Positions 33,886-45,516 of a stretch of 64,000 nt of DNA are shown here, one piece after another. The stretch is from Phyllostachys edulis (Eukaryota > Streptophyta > Magnoliopsida > Poales > Poaceae): the NCBI GenBank assembly GCA_036346405.1, contig CM070548.1:64752877-64816876 (forward strand), given 5' to 3'. A program made the position numbers and the translations under genes. Within the stretch, counting starts at the first letter, position 1, and each line of letters starts with the position of its first letter. Below the pieces are notes generated by a model. That model did not search any database, was not told the origin of the DNA, and worked only from the letters and a program-made list of their open reading frames with translations.

Positions 33886-35949
33886 GTCAGACTTCGCTTT
33901 TGTTGTATGTTTACCCAGCGAAGTAAAATGCGAGTTGCAAATGGAGTGTTCCCATTTGTTGGTCGGTTGCTTAAGTGGATGTTGTAGTTGGGTAGAGTGG
34001 GCCATTTCAGTTCGTATTATATTTGTCTGGGAGTGAATTTCACCTACAAGATTCTATCCAACGCAAGAAGCAACCTTTCACACGTTTCCTTTACGATAGA
34101 GCATCAAGTTTGTAGCGTAGCTCGACAAATGCAGCAACATAGTACGAGTTATCCAATTCATCACATGTTTATAGTTACATTTCTAGATTTCAACTTTCCA
34201 CTGGCAATTTCTGCACATGTGGAAAGTGGATAACTTCAGGATTAGGCCCTTACTCTGTTTGTTTTAACCGTTCCATTATTGATGTGTCCTAAAGTTTGTG
34301 CCCACTATTGTTTGTTTGTAAATTATGCCTCATGCAAATGGTTAAAATAGTGACTATACTTTTCTCCCTTGGGGAAAAAATTACAGTTTTTTTTTATAAT
34401 TTGCAGTTAGCATTTATTGATTTTACTTACTGACAATCAGAATCACACACTTAGTTACACTGCTGTCGTACAGCTTAGATACAGTCTATTTATTCATTGC
34501 ATAACTCACACTCATGTCTACAGATCAAAACAAATATGTTCCCTATGAAAGAGCTTAGCCATCGCGGGACTGTCTCAGACAAATAGCTTCATTATATATA
34601 CACATTTATCCACCCCTATCTAGATGTTATTCTTTTCCTCCACACTAGACTACAAGTTAATAGAATTATGAAATCAGCATGAACTATAGTTTACCTACAA
34701 ATATGTTTCAGATGCTTCGCATAAATACTATATAGCGCTCGTTCTATTGTTATCAGTTGTGTAACACATATTCGCATCTATAGCTATCAGTATCTAACAC
34801 TACAAAAACAATACTCAATAAATGTCTAATATGTCATCTACATTATGCTGGTCACCACAGGACACATCTACAAAAGGTATGTGTCCTGTACTACGGCAAG
34901 AATGCACCCAGATGATAGCCCTTCGTGCTAAACACTAGGTATATTCCATTTCAGAACAATCTGACAAACTGTTGTTTGTTCCTACTCTATACGCGTCGAA
35001 CACTTCCTCACTAAACTTCCACATGCCATCCAACAGATCGCGTGCAGAACAGTGGTACACAACACCAACAGTTCGCTCCCTACAGAAAAACAACACACCA
35101 TTGTCTACGTCCTCTGAGCAGAAGTGCCTTCCGTTGATATTTTGATTTGTACCTACAAAACTAGCCTATCTTAAATTAGACCGCATGCTGTTATCTTTTT
35201 AAACTCAAATGCAGCATATCTTGCATCTGTAATATATTCTGCGCCACTCTCCTCTAAAAACTGTAGTATACTTCGAACTATAACTGCTCATATTGTCTTT
35301 TGCAAGCCATATGCAGTACATTCTGCATCTATAATACACCCTGTGACAGACCACACACTCAAAAAAAACTATATGCTAGCCAACAAAATCTATAATAGCA
35401 ACACATCAATATTTGCTCTTTTGCGCATCTACGCTTTCATCCACATTTCAGCATGACTCCATCAAACCGCTACTACTCTAATTCTCGCGTGCATAGGGTG
35501 CTAGTATCTATAAAAGGTAGCTTCATTGAAGAGGAGGAAGATGGATGCCGATGTGCTGGCTACTTTGAAGTTCGAACACATGACAAATATAGAAATTTGT
35601 AAGATGTGTTGAAATTAAACTTTGCTAAAGGGAAAATATATAAAAAAAGAACAAGGCTTCTAAAAGATGCTTAACTGTTCTCTTGCTTTGTTAAGTTGGT
35701 GGCTTCGGCTCTAATTATTCCATGTTCGGAGAGAAAAACTAATCATAATCTGATTCTGAACTAAGTTTCATATATAGTTCTTCCTTTTGGATTAGTTATC
35801 TTATGATACTCTATTTAATGCATTTCACTCTCTATGATAAAATGATTCACATATATGTGCTAAGTGTGCTGCAAATATGTAAATTCTGGGAATTTCTCAC
35901 ATATCCTTGAAGTTGATTTTCCCTTTATTAAGAGGAGATGAGCTGTGAC
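33886..35949. other. AT-rich sequence, no gene recognised
   Basis: Two kilobases with short ORFs only. I looked for the missing bromodomain exons (a VFLICSNAM-like block) on the + strand and did not find them. A purine-rich patch at 35520-35560 (GAAGAGGAGGAAGATGGATG) may be an exon remnant, but it has no recognised motif. Confidence 0.5.
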
Positions 35950-36728
35950 CAGGGAAGAAAACCGGCGGTTACCGGCCGGTAACCGGTGATTACCGAAAAA
36001 ACCGGTGGGAACCGGGAGGGAAAAAACGTCCGAATTTTTTAAAATTAAAATTAAAATTTATGATTGCATAATGCACTTTCTAGGTTGGTTTAGGTCTTTT
36101 TTGTGCTAGATTACATATTGTATGAGCTAAATATGTTTGAATTATTGTACTTCCAAGTCCCAACATCTGAAGGACTTCTCCTAATTGATAACAATGAGTA
36201 CATTGCACAACCTTCGCGTTTCTCGGTAATGTATTGGTATGAATTGCTACTCCATTATTGTTTTTAGTATGCTAGTCAAGTTATCATATATTACCATTAA
36301 CTTATGCTTTTATTATTTTAGATGCTTTAGAACACTTGGAGGAGGGGGCTTCCCTAAATAGTCAAGCTAGCAAGGAGGACTTTTTATGTACAACATTAGG
36401 CTCTTTATAAATTTTTAACTAGACATTAAGCTCCTTATGTATCAGGATTGTTACTTCATTAAATATTTTCTAATTAATATTTGTATTATTCTAATTGCTA
36501 ATTACCCATAACCGGTTTTCTCTGCTTTTTTCGATTTTAGTAGCAGTTTTTCCGGTTTTTTAAAGCGGTTTTTGGACGGTAATCGTCGTTAGGTTACGGG
36601 TTTAAAACATCCCAATTCAATTTTCATATTCAATTTTAACCAGTTTTTGTCGGTTTTTCGATTATCGGCGATTACCATTACCTATTTTGCGGACGAGTTT
36701 TTCTCCGGTTCTGAGATTTGTATCCTTG
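35950..36728. mobile_element. Non-autonomous hAT element, 779 bp
   Basis: It is flanked by the exact 8-bp duplication GCTGTGAC (35942-35949 and 36729-36736). The ends are CAGGGAAGAAAACCGG and, inverted, CAAGGATACAAATCTC, so the terminal repeat is short and weak, as in many hAT MITEs. Both subterminal zones are packed with CGGTTACCGG/CCGGTTTTT words in both orientations. No coding capacity. Confidence 0.85.
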
Positions 36729-36883
36729 GCTGTGACATGTTGGCTCAGGCACCCGACGAGAACTCACACATCGCTTCCTCTAGCTGGAACACTCATCTTT
36801 GGGCGCTCATGAGCATAAGAAGAATAGAGAAACGAGTTTGGTGCTGCTCAACTTCTCAGCCTTTTCTGTTTTTCTCCTTCTCT

Positions 36884-36891
36884 TATTTATA
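36884..36891 (-). promoter_or_regulatory. TATA box in the TRIM-like 3' LTR
   Basis: TATAAATA on the minus strand, in GAGTATAAATAAG. The same box is at 38541-38548 in the other LTR, which would be the active 5' promoter. Confidence 0.55.
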
Positions 36892-38379
36892 CTCGGTAAC
36901 AAGAGACTTACAAGCAACTAATAGCTCTAATGCACTACTAGTAACTCCATGCACAGAATGTGCCCACTAGTGCTGCCGTTTCTAGTCATTAGTGTCCACT
37001 AGTGCTGTTGTTTCTAGTCACTAGTGCTACCGTTTCTAGTCACATGCAAAATAAACACTAATGCTACATGCAAAAACCAATTAAGTCAAGATTATAGCTA
37101 ACAATTTCCCCCCTAATCTTGACATGCCGACTCACCGTTGCGGATCGCCCGCAACCTCTTGCCACACACAGGGCATCCTCCAAGAAGTTCTGCCTTCTCA
37201 CTTGACACTTGACACGGGTTAGCAACATAAGTTCCCTTTATGTATCGTCGAATCCATGCTCGCAGACACTTCTCTACCACGTGGTGCACTCCGCCTTGAG
37301 GGACAATACAGTCGTCCTCGCCACGCAATCACTCTTGAGGGACAATACATTCGCCCTCACCATCAGCGACCGTGAACATGGGCGCCACCGCAGTCCATGC
37401 ATTTGACAGATCTTCTCGTCGGGACACGGAGACGGACAGTATATTCACCCATCTTGCCTTGTTGGTTGACGATGACGTTCCTTAGTAGCAGGTATTTGGG
37501 AGACATGCCACCACCACTCTTCACCACTACCTCTTTTTTGCCACAACTTCGTCGTCGGTGGCACGACTCATGGGGCGACTCCAACCACCGATTCTTCTTG
37601 CGACGATGGCCTCCATGCCATCGCCATTTGTCAGCCTCATGCCGACTCATTTCCCGACGACTTCGCACTGCCTCACCTTGTCGCCACCGGCCTCTACCTC
37701 TGGTGGAGACTGTCGTCGTCGGTCTACTCCGTGATGATCACGTCGCCGCGGCCGGTGCGCACGTCACGTGCGATTCTGGCACACTATGCTGACCTCGCCT
37801 TGGCCGCACGGACCTCCACCGTCATGTTCTTGGTGCACGGTGTTGCAGCCGGTCTCGTCGTCGGTGCCCCGTACACCTTCACCCAACGCGACGGCTCTCC
37901 TCATCACAGAGCCGCATGCTCCGTCGGTCACCGCCGTCGCAGCCATGCACATGTCGTCGCACTGCATACGCTACACTACATGTATGACCTGTCGCGCGCC
38001 TACCCGGCCTTGAACTTACGTCGGTCATGCCGCCTGCCACTCGCTATGCAGCCACGACTGATGTGCCTCCGTCGGTTCGCTCAACGTTGTGACGTAGGCT
38101 CCGCACGACACCAGTGCGCAACTGGGCTGCTCTTTGATGGATGGCTAAGCCTTTTTCAGACCATCCACACATACGGAGTGTCTCATTGACCTCCCATACT
38201 GCAGCACTAGTCGAAGAAAGAGACGGCCGTAACGTGCGGATGCAACGCGCCCTGCGTACTGCCTTGACATGCTAGTGCAGCACCTCCAGCACATTGGATT
38301 GCTATCTCAACGAGCGCCGCACGGATTCCGCTTCTGCTTCGCTCCCGTCATTGTCGCCGTGCTGCACTAAGCCTGCCTC

Positions 38380-38391
38380 GTTCTGATACCA
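38380..38391 (-). other. Primer-binding site of the TRIM-like element
   Basis: TGGTATCAGAAC on the minus strand, two to three bases inside the 5' LTR boundary, complementary to the 3' end of plant initiator Met tRNA. Confidence 0.75.
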
Positions 38392-38738
38392 ATTGTTGGC
38401 CCAGGCACTCGGCAAGAACTCACACATCGCTTCCTCTAGTTGGAACACTCACACTGGACGCTCACGAACGCAAGAAGAATAGAGAAACGAGTTTGGTGCT
38501 GCTCAACTTCTCAGCCTTTTCTATTTTTTTCTCCTTCTCTTATTTATACTCGGTAACAAGAGACTTACAAGCAACTAATAGCTCTAATGCACTACTAGTA
38601 ACTCCATGCACAGAACGTGCCCACTAGTGCTGCCCGTTTCTAGTCATTAGTGTCCACTAGTGCTGCCGTTCTAGTCACATGCAAAATAAATACTAATGCT
38701 ACATGTAAAAACCAATTAAGTCAAGATTATAGCTAACA

Positions 38739-40788
38739 TAACCCACCTTTAAAGTTGTCAAGAAATTACATGAGTACTAAGCCTAATGGAACAGTGTTAA
38801 TGAACAGTCAGGGGATAGAAATTAAAAAGTAGAAGACGAAGCTGATATAATTATCGACCTGGACGGCTGGACCTAACATTTCAGTTCAAAACTGAATAAT
38901 GTACTCTTCAGTTTAATTGGATAGGATTGATGTTTCCAACATTGTCTTGTGATCGAGCCGTGCTTTGGTATTATGATACCTGAAGCATTGTTGTATCACG
39001 GAAGGTGCACTGTGCATAGAAATAGTAGTAACTATTACTAACGTAATTCAAATGCTATGATGCAGATATAGCAGAATAACACTTGTAATTATGGTAATAC
39101 TGCAAAATAATTGTAGGGCACTTACTAAACTTTAACCATGGTAATATTATACTCTAAGTTGATGTCTCTAGCTATAGTTTGTATCTGTGCTCTGCCCATA
39201 TGCAGCCAAACTTTACTTAAGTTTACTTGGTCATTATGTCGTAGGATTGGTTCCGATCTTTCGGTGAATGGTAATTTGATTTGTAGAGAGCAACTTTGAT
39301 GACGAGATTCGATCAAACCGTCCAACAATTGCTAAACCACGCTCTTGTCGTTATCAACCTCGCCAAGAACGACGGTTGACTTGATCACGAAGATTAATTC
39401 CTGCAAGCAATCGAAGAACCAGTAAAAATTCAAGTAAAGAGCAATCTGAAAATTGCTAGATATAAAAATCGCATAAGGATAGTTGAGATTCTGTAACACG
39501 AATCTGTTGGTCTAACAGACACAAGAGACAACGTGGAATTTGCACACACGGGCTAAACTGATCTAAACAAAATCTAAACTAGAGGAGAGGGGTGGGGGCG
39601 CCGACCTAGGGTGTGCAGTCTCTCCTTGGGTCCAAACGTTACACGGCCAATGACCCAAATTAAGGTGGCAAAGCACCGTGGGATGTCAAGCTAAGGTAAT
39701 CGGTCTGGTGTAGACGAATTGGTTGCTGTCGAAGTGGTGAAGTTGTTCGGCTCCTTGCCGTCCATGCTTGGTTTCTCCGTTCCAAGATTCCTAAGTAAAA
39801 TAAGGTTATATGTTTTAGACAGTAGCACATTCTTCATTAATAAAACATTCACTCCTAGGAAGAAATTCACCTGATAATTTAACTGCCGTGTTCATACTTT
39901 GATAATTGATACTTATACAACTTTATATTGATAAGTAATGGTTGCATCTATAGAGAGATGTCCTCGTCACATTGTTTCTAATTTTCTATCTTGTATACCT
40001 AATAAATATATCTGATATGGACAAAACTACGAGTTCAATATAGGTTCCAGTACGACTTGCAAATATCTACCTATTTTCTACCTGAATCAGATCGGCCAAA
40101 GTTTGTCCCTATAATTAATCCCTTGATTTGGACAGGTGAAATGTCCTATTCGAGCAGTTCTGGAGGCAATTCAATGGCCCACCACCTTCTGTGACCTTAA
40201 ATTCATCGTAGTACCCCTCCAGTGCCACCACGTACTATGAAAGTTACCGACTGTCCTTTACTTTTCCTGGCTTTTCATCGTATAGTTGTAGAAATGAACA
40301 CATAATTATTGAGCTATGACGGATGATTTACTTAGAGTACTGTATGCTGGGTTGGATTGTGGTCCATGAAGACTTCGGAGAAACCTGATGTAGCAGCTTT
40401 GGTGGTTAACATCTTAGTTCGTCTTTTTACCCCTTTCTTATACTCTGGTTGAATAACAAGTGGTTGAGCTCCACACAGCAAAACCAATAAAATGACCCTT
40501 TAGTTATTAATAGGTTTCTGATCTGGTTTTGGATGGTGAACCTGGTGTGTTATATATTTGAAGCAGAGTTTTACTGCAATAATTCTATCAGATTGCTAAT
40601 TTTGTTTACCTGACTGCTGTGAACTATCAGAAAATAACTTAGATGGAGCCTAGCAATCAATTAACCCAAGTAGATGGTCCATTGTCAGTTCGTCACCGTT
40701 GCAGAATTAACTTCTAGGTCAAGCCCGCTTTAGTCAGCCCGAACACAGTAAGGTAACGGGTGCTGGTGCAGACGAACCAGATATTTTA
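38739..40788. other. AT-rich intergenic sequence with a dispersed-repeat piece
   Basis: No gene was recognised. Part of 39293-39640 (GATCACGAAGATTAATTCCT, then GAGCAATCTGAAAATTGC) also occurs in the same orientation at about 62710-62800, so it is a dispersed repeat. Confidence 0.5.
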
Positions 40789-43223
40789 GGGCATGTTTGT
40801 TTCGGCTGGACTTTTATGAAAAACGGCTTCCGGCTATGCTATAAGGCTTTCCGGCTACGGGTTGAATAGCTGGATTTTTCTGATTTGTTGTTTGACTGTC
40901 TGACTTTTAAGTAGGCTGGCAGCAGTTTTCGAGATGGGAAATGCCTGAAACACCTCTAAGGATAGTAATGGCTTATTTGATACCGTTTAACGCAATTAAC
41001 AACATTTAACGATATTTGACGATATTTAACAACATTTAACGACTATTAAAGACGTCTACCGCAATTGACGACAACTATCGCAATTGACGAGAACTACCGC
41101 AATAAACGACAACTACCGCAATTGACCGCGATTAACGACAATATACCGTAAACAACGCAACAAACCATAATTAGTGTATTTAACGATAATTATTACAATA
41201 AACATTTATTACAACAAATAATTATTGCAAACAACTATTACATAAATAATTATTACACACAATTATTACAGTGAATAATGAATACACCGATTATTACAAA
41301 GAATAAATATTACAATAAATTCTTATTAAAAACAATTATTACGTAAATAATTCATGCCCCCTCCACGTTTTTTGGGCTTGGGACCGGCATCGGCAGTGTT
41401 AGGTATTTTGTTTAAGTCTGTTAATGTCTTAATGAAACAATATCAAGTACTTACAAAGATAATCAATATCATAAAAAAAGTAAAATTTGCCCATAGTAGA
41501 CAAATGAAAGAATATATGGAGACAGATGGAAAAAAAAAGTTAAAACTCAATTCTTTCATTCATTTCAGATCTCATGTCAAAAACTGTTGTGAATTACAAG
41601 CAAACCCCATGCTTGAACAAGAATAGACACTTAGAATTGAGATTAACACATGGCATGATAAGCAAAATGAGAATCAACATACTACAGAACAACTTGAGTA
41701 ACCAATACAAGACCATGTTCCATACAAAAAAATCCATCCATTGATGATGCTAGGATCCATTGATAGAGGGAAAGTCCCACATGTCTAAAAATCTTAGCAC
41801 CTAACACCACTTCTATTAGTGAATCCATTCTATAACAAGCTACTAACAAATGAATGAATGTGTGTCATCATCAAAATCAAGTATTCAATGATCCAAACTA
41901 GAAGCAAGATAAATCAGATTAACCATCTTCACAACAATTGCATATCCATTCATGTTCCAATATACACTCTAAAAATTGCATGGTAGATATCACAATTCAC
42001 AACAGTACAACATCATAAAAAAAGGGACAATATTTGGATTGATTGATACAATATATAGGATTAGTTGACTATCCAACAATCAAACATCAGCTAGGATCCA
42101 ATCTTAAATTGTCTGATTAATATAAATGTACAAACACAGTAAACATGAATGATAGGAATGTCTAAATATCTTAGTATCTTATGTGCTATCAGGTTCTGAT
42201 GGCATGATCCCACAAATGAAATAATTGACATGCAAAATTGTGTATTATCCAGATAGTAAATGTACAAACACAGTAAAGATGAACACAACGAACACATAGA
42301 AAATCCAATCCTAAATTGTGTATTATCCAGACAACACAATGAACACACAATGTGGCTGTTGTTGTGTATGTACCATTTGCACAAGATACAATCATGAAAA
42401 TCAATGTGACTGGCACATAACTCCACACAAATTTAGATCCCAAGAGGGCGAAATGGGATCATCATGATGTGCTGAAGGAGAATCAGCAATCAATTTTAGA
42501 AGAGAAGCTCTGTGGGCGAGGAATTTGGGGAAGATGCTGGTGGTTTGAGGTGGGTGGCTCGGGGGAGGAGGGAGTCGGTGGCGGCAGCGGTGGTGGGGGA
42601 GGAGCTAAGGAGGTGGTGGCAGTGGCGGGCGCACGGGAGGACGAGCGAGCAGGGAGAAGAAGGGGGCCGATGTCGAGGGAGGAGGCGCCCCGTCGGGGGA
42701 GGTGGATAGCTGCGGCGTGTGCTGGTAGAGGAGGAGGGGGCCGGAGATGAGCCGGAGGAGCCAAGGCGGAGGCACCCAGATCTGGGCGGGGGAGAAGACG
42801 GTGACCGCTCAGGGGGGAGGACTAGCGCGGTGGGGGAGGAGGAGGGGAGGCGGCGGCACGTCGGGGACGAAGGGAGGGGGAGGAGGAGGGCGGCGTGGCC
42901 TTGTCGGTGTGGGAGCAGGAGGAGATGCACGGGACGGGACTGAGTGGGCGTGGGTGGGGGGCGGGGGGCGGTGGAGGTAGCCCGGGGGGCTTTTATTGGA
43001 TGGTATTTTGCGGGTAAATACCAGTGAAGTCGAGGGCAAAATAGGGAAGAGAGGTGGTGGGAAGCCACGGTAAGCTGTCGAAGGGCAGCTTTCAGCTTTC
43101 GGCTTTTTCCCATTGAGGCGAAAAGTGGCTTCGGTGAAAGTGGCTGCGAAAAGCCAGCCGTTTGGAACGGCTTCCGGCTTTTCCGGGCGAAAGCCAGAAG
43201 CCGAAGCCGTTCCAAACAGGGCC
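40789..43223. mobile_element. PIF/Harbinger-like element, non-autonomous, 2.4 kb
   Basis: It is flanked by TTA on both sides (40786-40788 and 43224-43226). The ends are GGGCATGTTTGTTTCGGC and, inverted, GGCCCTGTTTGGAACGGC, which match the GGSCNTGTTTG ends of grass Tourist/PIF elements. Subterminal GGCTTCCGGCT-like words occur near both ends. The interior has an unusual AACGACAACTACCGCAATTG-type degenerate repeat (40985-41160), AT-rich sequence, and a GC-rich block (42470-42990) whose long ORFs on both strands are low complexity. No DDE transposase or Myb-like ORF was seen. Confidence 0.75.
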
Positions 43224-43352
43224 TTACACGCCTCCGAGTTTCTTAGATTTAAATCTGTTCCCATGGGTCAGCATTCACGTTACGCCTATAAACAGTAAAG
43301 AGTAAAGATTCCCCCGTGAAATGCCAGTTTAGCATTGCGTTTAACTTGCCTG

Positions 43353-43860
43353 CGCTACTACACAAAGGGTTATCACAAATGGTTCTAAACCGTCATCATA
43401 GACGGTCTTTGAACCGTCTAAATTTATGTGTCTACGATAACATACGGTTATCATAGACGGTTTGTGAGCCGTCTGTGATAAGTCACAACATAGACGGTTT
43501 TTTGTCGAAGCTGTCTGTGAAGGCTTACTGTCACAGGCGGCTTCTACCAAAAACTGTTTGTGGTACGTCGGCCATCGCGAGGAATGTCTACCGTCGTACG
43601 AGTCCCTGGACTACTGTTGGGATCTCAAACGACCTTGAAATTTCATCCCACGGCTGCTCTTTCTCTTTTTCCGTCAGCGACTTCCAGCTTGGTGTGGTGA
43701 TGGAGACCCGTTCCCTTCCAACTATTCCACAAGTGGTCCGGAATGTTGCCGCTGCTTTCTTGGGATGCAGAGGGACCCCAATAGGTGTGACCTCCATGAT
43801 GGTCATTCGGCCCTCAGGCTAGAGAAGAAAACTTAATCACAACCTATTCCATATCACCCA
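43353..43860. mobile_element. CACTA left end with transposon-gene remnant
   Basis: It starts CGCTACTACACAAAGG, a degraded CACTACTAC terminus. A subterminal array of ATAGACGGTTT/ACCGTCTGTGATAA words follows, to about 43560. The other end was not found in the next 230 bp. The gypsy target site lies at 44087. Confidence 0.65.
43588..43818 (-). pseudogene. CACTA-associated ORF fragment (Transposase_24-like)
   Basis: The minus frame reads MEVTPIGVPLHPKKAAATF, then RTTCGIVGRERVSITTPSW, then EKEQPWDEISRSFEIP. The pattern of PLxPKxAxxxFxxxCGxxxRExVxIxxxxW followed by W-D-x2-x2-F-x-IP is the one I associate with plant CACTA proteins annotated as Transposase_24 (from memory). About 70 codons remain. 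Confidence 0.5.
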
Positions 43861-44091
43861 CCTTTTCAATGTTCCATATCCCACCCTATTCCACTTAATC
43901 AACCTTCCACAACCTCGAAAAAAATCCAAACTATGCTATTAAATAAATTCTCATCTCTTCCACCATCAATTTTGAACTCTCTCTCTCTCTGTCATAAGAA
44001 TACGATTGCAAGGGATGTTACCTACACATGACATTAAGGCTCAACATAGTTTGCATTATCTTTGATGAGACAGGAGCATTCGAGTGCAATT
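43861..44091. other. No gene; C/A-rich spacer
   Basis: Non-coding, with a short (CT)n run near 43980. It ends with CAATT, the target site of the gypsy element. Confidence 0.5.
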
Positions 44092-45516
44092 TGTCAAACC
44101 CGGGAACGAAGGATCCCAGATTCTATGTGTTTCATACACTAGTCCAGGAATAGCTAGTGTACATAATCAAACAAAAGTGATAGCAAAATCATATCACGTA
44201 TTTATTAATTATTAATCAGAGTTTATTACAAAATTAGGCACAATGCCAAATATAAAGAAACAACAGAAGCAAAATAAGTAGGTAGGTCACACGATTCGCC
44301 ACAGGCAATCGTCTGGGGAGTAGCCTAGTTGTATTGATCCTTACCGTCTTGATAATAATCTTCACCTGAATAAATTTTATTCAGCAAGAGTGAGCACAAC
44401 TTCTGTGCTCGCAAGTTACACCTAATAACATAATATAATGCATGCAAGTATAATCAAGTGAGGCAATAGGGTTCATTTTGTATAAAGCAGCATTTTCAGT
44501 TTTAAATACTCATACTAAGTTTTAAGGTAATTTTTAATCTAGAACTTAAATTAAATTTTAAATTGACAGTTTTATAGTGGATAACCTCCATAAATGAATG
44601 ATAAAGGATACCCTCCTATCACATAGCTAACCGCCCAATTTTACCACAGGGATTAACCATCCTAAAATTATTTGCTAAAACCATTTTAAAATCAAAACCA
44701 AATTCTAACATGGAGTGGCTTTGCTCAGCATGTCCATGACCGTAGACACGGCTATTCGAATAGTTTTACACTCTGCAGAGGTTGTATAACTTTACCCACA
44801 AGATATAATTTGCTTTTAATATCGGCCAATACACGCTTCCGAAGGCATGCAACTAAGCAATTATCACTAGGATTTTACAATGTTATGCCCCAAGGTTATT
44901 CTGCCCTCTAAGGTTTCACTTCCATTGGGCTAACCACCCGCTGGGAGCACCCTCTTGCGCCAATTGGGAATACTGTCTAACCGACACCCATATAACAACA
45001 TGGCATAAAAAACAATGAAGTATTACAAATTAATAAGCCTAATCTATCTCATTCCAGACATGTGGTAGTACAGTGGAGCGTAGCAAGATGTGGCTCAAAG
45101 ATCGGTCCTTAACAGACTTGGGCAACATTCCACAACCCGGAACTCGATCATTGAAATAAATCGATCATGTGCATTGACTTGCACCACACCAGCATCCATT
45201 ATGCCCAAGTCCAAACCATTTTAATTTATTTCACAAGTAAAAGCATTTTCTAAAATTTCTATGGTAAGACAATACCATAGACTCAATTTGAATCAAATTT
45301 GAATACTTTGGCTAAACTCCCCAAATTCAAGATTTTGGTCTAAGCATTGTATAAGCATATAATCTTTCAAATTTTATTTTATTTTAACTATGGTGACAAA
45401 GAAATGATAATTCAAACATCAACATTGGCCATACAAAGGAAATAGAGTAGTTAGGAATTTAAAATATCTGAATAGAATTATGCATGCAATAATAATTTAA
45501 AACAGAATTAAATAAT
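44092..45516 (-). repeat. Gypsy 3' LTR, 3' half only
   Basis: It aligns with 57843 to about 59270 of the 5' LTR with roughly 90% identity by eye, including the GTGAGCACAACTTCTGTGCTC stem. The match stops after GAATTAAATAAT at 45516, where CACTA sequence begins. The other half (about 1.7 kb, including the promoter) is gone. Confidence 0.9.

Larger units (their letters stand above)
36738..38738 (-). mobile_element. TRIM/LARD-like LTR retrotransposon, 2.0 kb
   Basis: Two LTRs, 36738-37103 (366 bp) and 38394-38738 (345 bp), are nearly identical apart from small gaps and end in TGTT...AACA. On the minus strand the primer-binding site TGGTATCAGAAC follows the 5' LTR, and a polypurine tract TTAGGGGGGAAAT precedes the 3' LTR. 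The interior is 1.29 kb and has no gag or pol. Flanks TGACA and TAACC match at only three of five positions. It would need another element's proteins. It lies one base beyond the duplication of the small hAT element. Confidence 0.85.

Noticed and set aside
37397..38189. 131- and 152-codon + ORFs in the TRIM-like element
   Set aside because: They overlap each other in different frames, have no motif and are antisense to the element. Kept only as a note on the gene-like interior.
36733..38743. Target-site duplication for the TRIM-like element
   Set aside because: TGACA versus TAACC match at three of five positions only, too weak to claim.
42496..43264. 239- and 151-codon minus ORFs
   Set aside because: Pro/Ser/Arg low complexity inside a PIF-like element, running into its terminal repeat. 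No homology I recognise.
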